Assembly (NCBI GenBank): GCA_016713445.1
Contig: JADJPB010000008.1
Span: 186,001-250,000, forward strand
Direction of reading: 5' to 3'
Source: Bacteroidota bacterium
Lineage (GTDB): Bacteria; Bacteroidota; Bacteroidia; AKYH767-A; OLB10
Length of the DNA: 64,000 nucleotides
Below the pieces are notes generated by a model. It searched no databases. It worked only from the letters and a program-made list of their open reading frames with translations, and was not told where the DNA came from. Position 1 is the first letter of the stretch, and every line of letters begins with the position of its first letter. This document shows, in pieces, positions 29,501 to 39,010 of this stretch. The position numbers and the translations under genes were made by a program.

Positions 29501-30654
29501 GAATTAGTTGCCCAGTGTTAATTGTAAAAGTTGAATTGTGTTCTTGGTTTAAATCCTGATAGAAGCTGCAAAGTTTTTTCCACTTAACAACAGCCATCAA
29601 AGCGTTCAATGCATTAAGGTCAGCAATCTGAATGTTGGTTGCATACTCATCATCATCCATTGACGCAGAACCAATCCTGTTTGGAATGTGGTCAAACTTT
29701 TCAGGAGTCCCAACAGTAACTCTTAGTTGCCCAATCAGATTTTCGTCAACTACATTTACACCAAGCCCCACATCAATAAATGTAACTCCAATTTTATTGA
29801 GATGAGAAATTATCAAGCTTCTTGCACTATTGCTGTCAACGCAAACGAACACATAAGAAAGTCCGTTGAGCAACTCAATATTTTTTTCAGTTACATGTTC
29901 GGGATATGCTTTTATTCCCCTTCGCATTTTAGAATAAATTTCAGCGAAATAATCTACTTTCTTCATTCGCCTATTCAGCATATCAATAGAGGCAGCACCT
30001 GGAGCACGGAAAGCATTGTGCTGTAAAAACTCATCAGCATCAAAAGTAAAATCTCATCAACAGCAGTTTTGGCAACCAAATCCAAAATGTAAGAGCCAGT
30101 TCCACCGACTCCAACAATTCCAATTCTCTGACCTTTAAATTTTGCATTGAGATGATTGATGTTGGCACGGCTTGAATTGGAATCAATATAATGAAACACC
30201 GATTCATCTTCACTGCATTCAAACACTTTAAAAGTTTGGGCAGTTACCGTTTTATCAAGCGACTTGGCAGGAGCAGAAATAATTTTTCATATTGTGTTAC
30301 CTTATGATAATAATTCTCATAACCGTTTGGAGGCTTGTTAGAAAAAGTATGATTCATTACAAATCCATCAGCCACTTGCAGATTCGGACTGGAATGATGA
30401 ATTGCAGCAATGATACTTCCATCTTTATTGCAGGGATGCTCACCCATAAAGCCCATTACATGTGTATCAGGTTTTATAGTGACATTATTATTTAGGGATA
30501 ATGAAGTAATCAGTATACCGTATTTAATTTCACGGCAGCTGTTTACATAAGGAATGTGGTGGACAATTAAATGCCCACCCTTTACCTCAATTTCAAAACC
30601 CTCATCAACCAGTTGCTTTAGGTCGTGACTACGATTTATCTGTGCAAGTAACAT
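29481..30654 (-). CDS. DUF6791-ThiF fusion: E1-like activating enzyme
   Basis: About 390 residues once the pieces 30654-30244, 30226-30010 and 29981-29481 are joined (indels near 30275 and 30045). The N-terminal domain (residues 1-135) is of the DUF6791 type and contains VMGFMGEHPCNKDGSI, which recalls the HPN...C region of E2 enzymes. The C-terminal ThiF/E1 domain has GIVGVGGTGSYILDLVA for the nucleotide, DADEFLQHNAFR for ATP/Mg, and VFVCVDSNSARS. No obvious catalytic Cys of the usual E1 crossover loop is seen, so Cys in GEHPC may be the only acceptor; this is inference. It should adenylate the C-terminus of the multi-ubiquitin protein encoded just upstream. Confidence 0.83.
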
Positions 30655-31113
30655 TGAATATCATTTATCTTTTACACAAACTTTGTCACCCTTCACCATT
30701 GTTCCGTGAGGGTTTTCATGCGGTCCTTTATCGTAAGTAACCGTGTAAACCTTATTTGGATTCGGGTCATAACTTCCGAAAGCCAGTTCAACCACTTGTG
30801 CAAAGGTGATTGTTTTTTCAGCCCACGGTTTTGGTCTACCGTTCACGATAAGAGTAATCTTATGGTGCTTATTCTTAGAATAGAAATGCTCAATCTCAGG
30901 ACGGGCAAGATTCACTCTCGTATCATCCGCAATCGTTTCATCCGCCCACGGCTTCTTAATAGCAAGGAAAATATCTTCCTCAGGCGGAATGTTTCCGAGC
31001 TTTCTAATTTCAGCACCAGTGATGTATTCAAGATGCCAATCATACTTCTTACCCTTGATGGTAAGTTGGAGAACATGCTTTCCATGTTCATTGTTTTGTT
31101 CTTCTTTTTTCAT
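30629..31113 (-). CDS. Multi-ubiquitin domain protein (two Ubl domains)
   Basis: Two ubiquitin-like domains: the first about residues 14-80 (HVLQLTIKGKKYDWHLEYIT), the second about 84-160 with the family pattern ITLIVNGRPKPWAEKTITFA, QVVELAFGSYDPNP, YTVTYDKGPHENPHGTMVKG. The frame as written stops at 30661 after VCVKDK, but inserting one A in the AAATGA context continues as MIFNVTCTDKS to a TAG at 30629, exactly how these proteins normally end. The corrected end overlaps the E1 start by about 26 bases. There is no C-terminal GG. It is the presumed modifier of the conjugation system. Confidence 0.88.
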
Positions 31114-31157
31114 TATAAATTATTTTGTTTATACCTATCAATGTCATCTAAAGAATT

Positions 31158-31181
31158 ATTTTTGCAGGTGGCTGCAAAAAT
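31158..31181. promoter_or_regulatory. Perfect palindrome in the divergent promoter region
   Basis: ATTTTTGCAG (31158-31167) and CTGCAAAAAT (31172-31181) are perfectly complementary, with a 4-base spacer. It lies in the 107-base gap between the start of the multi-ubiquitin operon and the sigma-factor operon, so a dimeric regulator could control both. It is not followed by a T-run suited to termination. Confidence 0.7.
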
Positions 31182-31220
31182 TTTACCTTGCTGACATATT
31201 ATAGTAAGAGCCGTTAATTA

Positions 31221-31856
31221 ATGACGAATCCAAACGCAGAAAATAAAGAGATAGATTGGGAGGAGGTGATTCTTCGCCTCCAAACCCTAACTCGTTCATT
31301 AGCAAAAGGAAAGGGTTGGTTTAGAGGTGTTGAAACAACCGTTTACCTTAAAGGGAAGGAGATTGACGATTATGTTTTTGAAGCAATTGAAATTCATTTA
31401 AGAAATCCTGAAAAGTTTGAACCAAATAAAGGTTCTTTTATTAAGTATCTCTTTTATAGTATCATTAGAAATTTGGTAAGGTATGACCTTGTTTCAGCAG
31501 AGAACCGTACCACAAATGATGTTTTTGCATATCAAAATGATAATGAGGATGAAGATAATTCAGCACCATACTTAGATGCTATTCTTCCTTATGCAGAGGT
31601 ATTCTTTGACCAGGAAATAGATTTCAAAGAAGTAATGAGTTATATAGAATCAGAAGCAAAAGGCGATGCCATAGTAGAGAATATTTTTCTTGGCCTTTCA
31701 GGTTACGGATTAAAACGGGCAGAGATAATCAAAGAGTTCAACATGACACCAGTTGAATATGATAATGGAATGCGAAGGTTAATTACAATCCGAAATAAAG
31801 CAGCAAAAAAATACGATATAAATAGTCATTATGAGCAACAACTCAAAATACAATAA
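31221..31856 (+). CDS. Sigma-70-like factor paired with the ubiquitin-like operon
   Basis: 211 residues. The region-2-like part reads EPNKGSFIKYLFYSIIRNLVRYD, the usual promoter-melting and -10 recognition segment. The C-terminal part (KRAEIIKEFNMTPVEYDNGMRRLITIRNKAA) fits a region-4 helix-turn-helix. It probably directs RNA polymerase to its own promoter and perhaps to the divergent operon. Its end overlaps the next gene by 26 bases. Confidence 0.72.
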   Translation: MTNPNAENKEIDWEEVILRLQTLTRSLAKGKGWFRGVETTVYLKGKEIDDYVFEAIEIHLRNPEKFEPNKGSFIKYLFYSIIRNLVRYDLVSAENRTTNDVFAYQNDNEDEDNSAPYLDAILPYAEVFFDQEIDFKEVMSYIESEAKGDAIVENIFLGLSGYGLKRAEIIKEFNMTPVEYDNGMRRLITIRNKAAKKYDINSHYEQQLKIQ

Positions 31857-32247
31857 AGCGGACTTTATCAAATTTGTCATGTCAACAATTGAACATGAAT
31901 CTTCTGATAAAGAAAAAGCTAAGGAATTTTTGTCGCTAAACGGACTGGATGTTGATTCAATTGTTTCTGATGGAATGAAAAGATTAAAACGTTTGCAACT
32001 TCAAATTGCAGCAGAGAAAACAAAAGAAGAAATGTTGTTGGCTGAAACTGCAAAACAAAAAGCATCTGAATGGGTAGATGATTTGTTGAGCAAGATTGAT
32101 TTTTCACTTCCTGATTTAGTAAGAGACGAAGAATTAACAATTAGTTTCAGAAACATTGAAAAACTTAGTCAAGAAGACATCAAGAAAATTTTAGTAAAAC
32201 ATTTCACTTTGAAATTTCTTGAAGAGGAAACCAAGAAAAAGAAATGA
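31831..32247 (+). CDS. Small helical protein between sigma factor and peptidase
   Basis: 138 residues, highly charged and predicted all-helical with coiled-coil character (MKRLKRLQLQIAAEKTKEEM). No family recognised. It overlaps the sigma gene by 26 bases and the peptidase gene by four bases (ATGA), so all three are translationally coupled. It could serve as an anti-sigma-like regulator or as the substrate of the peptidase, by analogy with other ImmA/IrrE systems; this is inference. Confidence 0.7.
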   Translation: MSNNSKYNKADFIKFVMSTIEHESSDKEKAKEFLSLNGLDVDSIVSDGMKRLKRLQLQIAAEKTKEEMLLAETAKQKASEWVDDLLSKIDFSLPDLVRDEELTISFRNIEKLSQEDIKKILVKHFTLKFLEEETKKKK

Positions 32248-32988
32248 TTTTCAAATTTTCAAAAGCAGAACTAAAAGCCAAAGCCGTTTTGGATGAATGT
32301 GGACTTGACGACCCAACTCAATTCCCATTGAACGAAATTATTTTGGGCAGAAAAGCTTTTTTTACGAAGAAGTTCCACTTGAAGGCAAAGATGGCGAAAT
32401 TGTTTCTTATTATGGAAAATCAATAATCCAAGTGAACTCCGAAATTCCTTTTATAACAAGAAAACGATTTGCAGCAGCACATGAACTTGGACATTACGAG
32501 ATGCATAGACATTTGCAGCCAGTTTTTACCGACACTGAAGAAGACATGATGAATTGGTATAAAGCGGGACCACATGAAACAGAAGCAAACGAATTTGCAG
32601 CAGAGTTCTTAATGCCATCAGAAGTTTTTCACAAAGAGTGCGAAAGAAAAAAATTCGGACCTGAGGTAATTGAACATTTATCAAACCGTTTTCAAGCAAG
32701 ACAGCAGCGATTTTAAAATTTGTAAAAAGAGGAAATCATCCTATTGTTATTGTTTACTGCAAAGACAATAAAATGAAATGGTGGAAATCATCAGAAGGTT
32801 TTCCTTACTTCTTAGAATTTGAAAAAGATAAACCGCCACCATTTGGTTCAGTTGCTAATGAACTTTTCACTACCAAGAAAGTTTATACCGGTGATGAATC
32901 CAAACAACAAATTTGGAAATCCGACTGGTTAAGGATGAGAAACAATGATGAACCTGATTCTCCTTTTTTGAGTATTGTTTATTTGTAA
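32244..32988 (+). CDS. ImmA/IrrE-type metallopeptidase
   Basis: Zinc peptidase of the ImmA/IrrE family, which typically cleaves a repressor or regulator in response to stress. It shows TRKRFAAAHELGHYEMHRHL with HELGH, then ETEANEFAAEFLMP with the third zinc ligand Glu, both hallmarks. The frame is broken at about 32355 (T7 run) and about 32695; joined it is about 247 residues, and the C-terminal part (KRGNHPIVIVYCKDNKMKWW to DSPFLSIVYL) is an unassigned domain. It closes the sigma-factor operon, so it may inactivate the sigma factor or the small helical protein. Confidence 0.85.
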
Positions 32989-33334
32989 AATCATTCAATT
33001 ATTCAATCAGTGTAATATGGGAAAAATGAAAGCCTTTCACAAGTGTAAGCACAATTGTTGTTCAAACGAGCCCAAGCACAGTCAAAAGCTTCAAAAGAGC
33101 ATTCCAAATTCCATATCGAAAGAAAATTATTTTAACATCCTTTCCTTCATGAATTTTTAACCCAGACACACATCCTGTCAATGATTACAAGTCAAAATAT
33201 TGAAGCGGAATTTTACAAGTGGACGACAGAAACATAAAATTAGAACATCATATTTGGGTCAAAAAGGCATTTTGCCACATCTAATTTAATTGGTAAATTT
33301 AATCTCTTAAATCAATAGAAATATCGCTACAAAC
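32989..33334. other. Gene-free stretch before the nuclease gene
   Basis: No supported gene. A possible 47-codon ORF with three cysteines starts near 33017 but has no recognisable motif or Shine-Dalgarno-like sequence. The stretch ends with cassette repeat copy 2 (33270-33322). Confidence 0.4.
33270..33322 (+). repeat. AT-rich cassette repeat, copy 2
   Basis: Member of an eight-copy family. TTTTGCCAC is followed by an AT-rich stretch and the core TTTAATCTCTTAAATCAATA (family core TTAATCTCTCAAATAAATAG). It lies 13 bases before the next gene. Confidence 0.8.
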
Positions 33335-34149
33335 GTGAAATTTCACGAAATGAGACAAAGCTCCAGAGCTATTGAGGCAATTAAACCCACAGAATCAATG
33401 ATACCGATATATCACGATGAACCAAAAGACTGGAAAGACCTTCAGGTAAGAGTCGCTAAGATCTTTTCAGACATGGGATACAATACTGAAATTGAAAAAA
33501 ATATTACTCTTGTGAGAGGCAAATCGAAGGTGGACGTTTTTGCTACTCGAAAGTTTTTAAATATTACAGAAACCCATATTGCTGAATGTAAACATTGGGC
33601 AACTGCGGTACCAAAAGTGTAGTCCACTCAGTAAGGACAATACTTACTGATTATGGTGCTAATACTGGATATATTATTTCTCGAAAAAGGTTTCAGAAAG
33701 GTGCACATGAAGCTGCCAAAAACTCGAATTTACATCTGTTTAATTTTAACCAGTTTCAGACAGAATTCAGAGCTCAATGGGTAAATAATGTAGTTGATGA
33801 ACTTGAAATGATTGGTTACCCACTAAGAAAATATTCAGATCCGATGGAATCATTTTTCGATAAGTACTATGATGGATTGGACAAAGCGAAACAAAATGAA
33901 TTTCACCAATTGCAAAATGAGTATGATAATATTTCAATGATGACTTATAGAATTTATTACAAAAATGCAATGAACGGTCAATTAGATTTGGAAAATCTTG
34001 ACAAGGTAATAGAAAATAATTTAAAAACTTTCCCAAAAGACATTCCAATATATTGCCTAATGGACTATTTTGAATACTTAAAGAAAATATCAACAGAAGG
34101 AGTTTCTAAGTTTGACAATTTGTTTGGGCAACGTCTTCGGAAAAATTAA
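33335..34149 (+). CDS. Mrr-like restriction endonuclease
   Basis: N-terminal PD-(D/E)xK nuclease core of the Mrr type: DWKDLQVRVAKIFSDMGYN, KSKVDVFATRK (Asp) and THIAECKHW (E-x-K), then VRTILTDYGANTGYIISRKR. The C-terminal region is unassigned. The frame changes at about 33617 (ATAVPK to VVHSVRTILTD), giving about 270 residues in total. Mrr proteins cut modified foreign DNA. It lies in the defence island ahead of an Abi-alpha-type gene. Confidence 0.83.
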
Positions 34150-34369
34150 CTACCACCTATCTTGCACTGTTCATAAGACATGTCGAAGAATATATACTCA
34201 ACATATTACCAACTATTAAACTTCAGTTTCCGCAGACTTCTAACATCGAATTGTTGTATAAACAATTAATTTTTGTATCTTCATTCAGCAACAAAACTAC
34301 GTGAACGCAACACTAACTCTTCTCCTTCGCAAAGCACCTCGCTTTAACAATCATACTTAAAACAATACT

Positions 34370-35226
34370 ATGGATAAAAATTTGACATTAAATCTTCAAC
34401 TATAGAAAAAGGCCTGGAAATTGCCAAAAATTTTGTCGACAAACTAATCATGCCTTCTATAGAAGAGACTGGATTATTGATGAAAGACCATGTTACTTTA
34501 TGGCGATTTAAGAATCAAGTAAAAATGTTAAATAAGGCAAAAGAATATTGTGACAAACATAATATCCATCCGAAAAAAATATCACTTAAAGTACTCTCTC
34601 CTCTTTTAGAATATTCTAGCTTAGAAGAAGAAGATATTATGCAAGATAAATGGTCTGTTTTACTTTCAAATCTTATTGATTCTGAACAGAATATTGAGAA
34701 TCATGTTTTCCCATATATTCTCAGTCAGTTATCAATTGATGAATACATGCCGCTAGAGAAAGTATATGATAGTTGTGTTTCAAGACGTATCATTTTAACT
34801 AATGAGTTAAATAAATTTCAACATGAAAGAATCCAAAAAGATGAACTGATAAAAAAGGAATTAGATGCTATATCAAAAGATATAGAAGAAAAAAGTCTAG
34901 TCGAAGTGAAAAGATGGAATCCTGAAATTCATAAGTTGGATAGAAAAAAAATAGAATTAGAGAGAAATTTGCGAATCTTAGATAATGAAGAGCATAAAAT
35001 TCAAATATCCTTAAGACGTGCTGAAGTCGTTCCGGAAAATTTATTTAAAGAATTTGAAATGTCAAATTTGATACGACTAGGGCTAGCAAAAGAGGTAAAA
35101 GAGTTTTATGCGGAAAGTCAAACCCTCGAGATTCCAATTGAAAAAGATGATGGCTTTGGTTATTCAGGCGGTTATACTAATGTTAATTTAGAAATTGATA
35201 TGGAATCGACAACAGAATACATTTAA
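34370..35226 (+). CDS. DUF4393 (Abi-alpha) family protein
   Basis: About 284 residues from the ATG at 34370 (MDKN, then DIKSSTIEKGLEIAKNFVDK after one missing base near 34379). The DUF4393 core is clear: RFKNQVKMLNKAKEYCDKHN, SLKVLSPLLEYSSLEEEDI, QDKWSVLLSNLID, followed by a charged coiled coil (about 100-180). Members are called Abi-alpha because of a predicted abortive-infection role; the mechanism is unknown. It is one cassette with, or directly beside, the Mrr-like gene. Confidence 0.82.
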
Positions 35227-35311
35227 CTGAACTTGGGGAATTATTTTTTTAAAGCATGCAAAGAAAAAGCATAAATACGTCATTCAAAATCAGTTTAGAG
35301 ATTGACAGATA

Positions 35312-35363
35312 ATCTGCCACTTCAATTTAAATGTTAGATTTAATCTCTCTAATAGATGGAAAT
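35312..35363 (+). repeat. AT-rich cassette repeat, copy 3
   Basis: CTGCCACTTCAATTTAAATG then TTAGATTTAATCTCTCTAAT. Between the Abi-alpha and ApeA-like genes. Confidence 0.8.
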
Positions 35364-35508
35364 CAAAAGACGTTCTCTTAACCTTGAAGCCATCCAACCA
35401 GGTAGCAATCGAAAGTAAAATCTTGGAAAATTATGCGCGACCAAAAGACAACCTTTCAACCAATTGACTTCAAGGTAAATAATTTCAAGTAAAAACGGCA
35501 TTAGAAAT

Positions 35509-36901
35509 ATGAATGAATACTATTGTTTAGATATAGAATTCCCCAGTGTAGATTTCAGCTTGTACTACATTAATGGCAAGAAAGAAATCAGCAAAATTCA
35601 TCACGCTCATTTATTTATAAAGAAGGAAAACATTGCACTTAAAATATTCTATGAAGACCAGACCTTTTTTGGGGAAAAATTAATGCAATGGTCTAGTGAA
35701 ATTAATTCTAAAAAATTTGGATCGTTCTTAAAAATTAATGTAACAAAAAATCAAACTTACGAACATTTACAGAAAGTTGATTTGTCGGATGCAAATTTAA
35801 TTGGAGTAAAATTTAGTTCAACTTACTATGAAAACGGAAAAAAATATATTCTTGTAAATATTGACACAGTAAAATGTTATTGGAATGCTGTTGAAACAGA
35901 ATGCTACACAGCAGAATTTTACTTGGACGACAAAGGGTTTAGAGTTGTTGAGCCATTTCACTCAATTTTGACACCCAAAACATGGTTTAAAAATGATGGT
36001 AACTTTAACATAGGCCGAATGAACGATTCAAAAATTTACTACAAACTTGGAAAATCAAATTTTCGTACAGCGTTTAATTTCGCAACGAAAGACGAACGCA
36101 AACTAAGAGTTTCTACAATTACGAAAGAACCAAAAATTCAATTTAAATATAGAAAGGGAATTACTGAAAAGAAACCACTTTTTATGGTGATGTTGTATTG
36201 ATGCTTGCTTCATTTATCACCACATTAAAATTGATTACGTTTTCCGTATTGTACATTTACCAGAATATAAAATAACCATAAGAAACATTGAGCAAAAAAA
36301 CTATATTGATACAAGTGGAAGTCTAATTGGCTTTGGAATTTCTTGGAATTTCAATAAGTTTCTACAATCAAGTTGGCAAAATGAAACTATAAAAAACTAT
36401 ACATTGCTTTCAAAAGCAATTTCATTGTATAATCAATCACATTTGGTAGACAGTTATTCTGAGTTTTTAATTCGATACAATATTGTTGAAATTTGCGATA
36501 AACGAAAACAAGACAATGTAAAATTTAAACATGCACTAAACACAAAACAGACAAAAATAAAGCAAGATGAAGCATTTGCAAAACTTTTAGAAACAATAGA
36601 CAAAAACGAACACGAAGAATTTAAAAAACGATGGCACAACGTAAAGACACTATTGCAAAACAGACCAATGAAAAATCAATTAATTACATTCTTGGAACAT
36701 CAAGGCTTAGACCCAAAATCGTTTCCTATAAATCTTGATGACTTAAAAAGACTACGAGACAATATAGTGCATGGCAGCAATGAAAAAGTGAACCCTGAAC
36801 AACTTAGACAAGCAAACATTTTACTTTACAAGATTAGTGGAATACTTATTTTAAATTTAATGGGAATTAAAGATTGGAAATTAATAACGAATGTAAAATA
36901 A
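35509..36901 (+). CDS. ApeA-like HEPN-domain protein
   Basis: The pieces 35509-36201 and 36404-36901, with the frame between them readable, join into one protein of about 460 residues (indel near 36185-36200). The N-terminal two thirds is beta-rich, ending YRIVHLPEYK-like sequence. The C-terminal helical domain has the HEPN RNase signature RDNIVHG (R-x4-H) in LKRLRDNIVHGSNEKVNP. This arrangement is that of ApeA, a single-gene anti-phage protein with a HEPN RNase. Assignment rests on layout and the motif, not on an alignment. Confidence 0.7.
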
Positions 36902-36980
36902 TCGAAAAACAACTTAGACGTAAATGTCCAAATATAGAAAAAACATTACAACCTTGGTGAACTCTTGAATTCTGGAAGTC

Positions 36981-37032
36981 AATTACTCGAAACCATTTAA
37001 TTGGCAATCTTAATCTCTCAAATAAATTAACT
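36981..37032 (+). repeat. AT-rich cassette repeat, copy 4
   Basis: AACCATTTAATTGGCAATCT then TAATCTCTCAAATAAATTAA; lies between the ApeA-like gene and the truncated FISUMP gene. Confidence 0.8.
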
Positions 37033-37093
37033 CACTTCTCTTCCTTTATTTATCGTAATCACATGATGCCCTTTACACAATATATTTAACACT

Positions 37094-37375
37094 ATGAAAA
37101 AAACCATTTTAGTCATTTTAGGATTTACCTTCATGCTGCTAAATACACAAGCACAAACAATAACCGATATTGACGGAAACATTTATAACACCATTACCCT
37201 CGGGACACAGATTTGGACAAAAGAAAATTTAAAAACTACCCGCTTTAGTAATGGCGATTTTATTGCGACCACTGCATTGCCCATCAATAATGATTCTACT
37301 TCCATATTTCAATGGTCCTATAACCAAGATTCATTCCCTCGGAGAAATGTGCTCTTCAAAGCATTTGCTATTTAA
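37094..37375 (+). pseudogene. Truncated FISUMP-domain gene
   Basis: The first 81 codons match the start of the gene at 39011 almost exactly (signal peptide, then TITDIDGNIYNTITLGTQIW). At about 37335 the similarity ends abruptly and new sequence runs to a stop at 37375, which overlaps the 3' end of the toxin gene on the other strand by eight bases. It is a 5' remnant of a FISUMP (Fibrobacter major paralogous) protein, apparently cut off by the toxin-antitoxin segment. Confidence 0.8.
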
Positions 37376-37730
37376 AGTTGTTTAAAATTCTTTTCTTGTC
37401 TTCTTTCTCTTTATCATTCTTGTGATATAATTCCACGAAAATTATTTTAGCTTCAACTTCAAAATAGGCATAAATCAGTCTCAACCCCGAATTAACGCCT
37501 CGTCCTTTTAACGCTTTACAGGCAATCTTTTTCATTTTGATTACACATGTTTCCAATCCTAAATTATCGATTCTAAAACTAAAAGGTGGATTTTCGTCAG
37601 GTTCATCATTCAACTCCAATTTCAACACTTCTAAATCTTCATGAAGCGTTCGGTATTTTTTTAATAGAACCTTCAAATCTTTTTTAAATTCGGAGAGTTC
37701 ATCAAATTCAATCTTGTTCATCCTCTTCAT
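37368..37730 (-). CDS. RelE/YafQ-like toxin candidate of the Panacea pair
   Basis: 120 residues with a RelE/ParE-like order: FKKDLKVLLKKYRTLHEDLE, then IKMKKIACKALKGRGVNSGLRLIYAYFEVEAKIIFVELYHKNDKEKEDKKRI near the end (quoted in two parts: the strand GLRLIYAYFEVEAKIIFVEL and the helix after it). The R-x-x-Y region and the closing YHKxDKExEDxxRI fit RelE-type mRNA interferases. It starts inside the 3' end of the antitoxin gene (23-base overlap), so it is translated after it. Confidence 0.72.
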   Translation of the reverse strand: MKRMNKIEFDELSEFKKDLKVLLKKYRTLHEDLEVLKLELNDEPDENPPFSFRIDNLGLETCVIKMKKIACKALKGRGVNSGLRLIYAYFEVEAKIIFVELYHKNDKEKEDKKRILNNFK

Positions 37731-38511
37731 AAACTCTAATTGAATATGGTGGTCTTCTATAAAAAACTAATTCGTAATTTATTTCTTCACCCTCTTTTGA
37801 TGCTTTCCAAGGCTTATCACCGTGCGAATAGTTGCTCAACATGGCAGCAGACCAATCACTCATTTGTTCAATCACTCGATCAATTATTTCCTTTTCACTT
37901 GCCCTTAGCTTTGTTAAATCAGCTTTCTCTAAAGGCAAATAACGTGTTTGAGGATAGCCGTGATACTCGGTTTTTACTCTTTGCAACTGTCCTTTTTCAA
38001 TCATTTGACCAATGATTACATCTAATTTTTGCGGCACTGGTCCATAAGGCAATTTGCGATATTTAGCACCCGTTAAATGCTCTTCATACAATTCATAATA
38101 ATTGAAGTCGGCGAAATAAAGCAACTTGTAAAGAACCGTTTCACCAACATTAGGTTTACCAGCACAGCGTTCAAGTATATACAATAAAACATTTTTAAAC
38201 TTATTGACTTGTAACGTTGGCACAGAAATACGTTCTTCTTCTTTCTTTGTCTTTTTCTCTTCTTTGCCTACAACCATCTCTTGACTTGCTGAGAACTCCT
38301 TAGACATAAAATTGTCCAATGAAAATTCTAAAATCAAAGACAATTTTTGCAATTCAAGAATATCAACACTTCTGTTTCCTAACTCAATTTGAGTTAAAGA
38401 AGATCGCGAAATTTCGACACTTTTAGCCAAATCTTCCTGAGACAAACCTTTCGTTTTACGAAGCTCTGTTATCCGTTGACCTATTTGCTTTTGAGAAAGT
38501 TTTACAGTCAT
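37708..38511 (-). CDS. HTH-Panacea antitoxin (PanA-like)
   Basis: 267 residues. An N-terminal XRE-type HTH (ITELRKTKGLSQEDLAKSVE, ISRSSLTQIELGNRSVDILE) is followed by a charged linker and a C-terminal Panacea/DUF4065 domain (LLYFADFNYYELYEEHLTGA, KYRKLPYGPVPQKLD, SDWSAAMLSNYSHGDKPWK). Panacea is an antitoxin domain known to neutralise unrelated toxins. It is the first gene of the pair and should repress its own promoter through the HTH. Confidence 0.85.
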   Translation of the reverse strand: MTVKLSQKQIGQRITELRKTKGLSQEDLAKSVEISRSSLTQIELGNRSVDILELQKLSLILEFSLDNFMSKEFSASQEMVVGKEEKKTKKEEERISVPTLQVNKFKNVLLYILERCAGKPNVGETVLYKLLYFADFNYYELYEEHLTGAKYRKLPYGPVPQKLDVIIGQMIEKGQLQRVKTEYHGYPQTRYLPLEKADLTKLRASEKEIIDRVIEQMSDWSAAMLSNYSHGDKPWKASKEGEEINYELVFYRRPPYSIRVYEEDEQD

Positions 38512-39010
38512 AACAATTTATTTATATCGGTTTAAATGGCAAAGATACATGGTGTTTTAAATTAAAACAAATTATTGTTCTATAATCACACAATAATACA
38601 ACAAACTATTGATAAACAAATACTAACAACGAATTGTTTTCTCTAAAAACATCCAAATACTAATGTGAAAACCAAAGTGCCAAAGATCGTCTTTTTTGCA
38701 CCCGAGAAAAATTATTGCCAAAATTCCATAAACAAATAATTTGTTTTTTCCCTTTACACTAACTCACATCAAACTAGAACCGTCAGTACTTCTAACAAAA
38801 ATTTGCCTAGTTTATAGGTTTCTTGCCAACATTAGTCATTTACAACTTCGTACGGAGAAGCAAGGTAGCGATCAACATCAGTTTGGCGACAAGCACATGT
38901 TATTTCCAATCTTTTTTTAACAGATTTAATTAGTAGATTTATTCTCTCAAATAAATAGAAGTCTCCTCAAAGTTGCCAGCCATAGCAAGTACTCTTACCA
39001 ATTCAACCCC
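38512..39010. other. Intergenic stretch between PanA-like gene and FISUMP gene
   Basis: No gene is seen. It contains the upstream region of the antitoxin (about 38512-38640), a possible attC-like pair TAAC (38793) and GTTA (38899-38902) with partly complementary TTTGCC and GGCGACAA inner arms, and cassette repeat copy 5. Confidence 0.4.
38911..38962 (+). repeat. AT-rich cassette repeat, copy 5
   Basis: CAGATTTAATTAGTAGATTT then ATTCTCTCAAATAAATAGAA. One of the two best-matching copies with 42076. Confidence 0.85.

Noticed and set aside
30706..31194. 162-residue ORF on the + strand
   Set aside because: It lies opposite the multi-ubiquitin gene, whose domain pattern is clear; the + strand translation has no motif.
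33017..33160. Short Cys-containing ORF (KCKHNCCSNE)
   Set aside because: No homology pattern, weak start context, and intergenic composition; could be chance.
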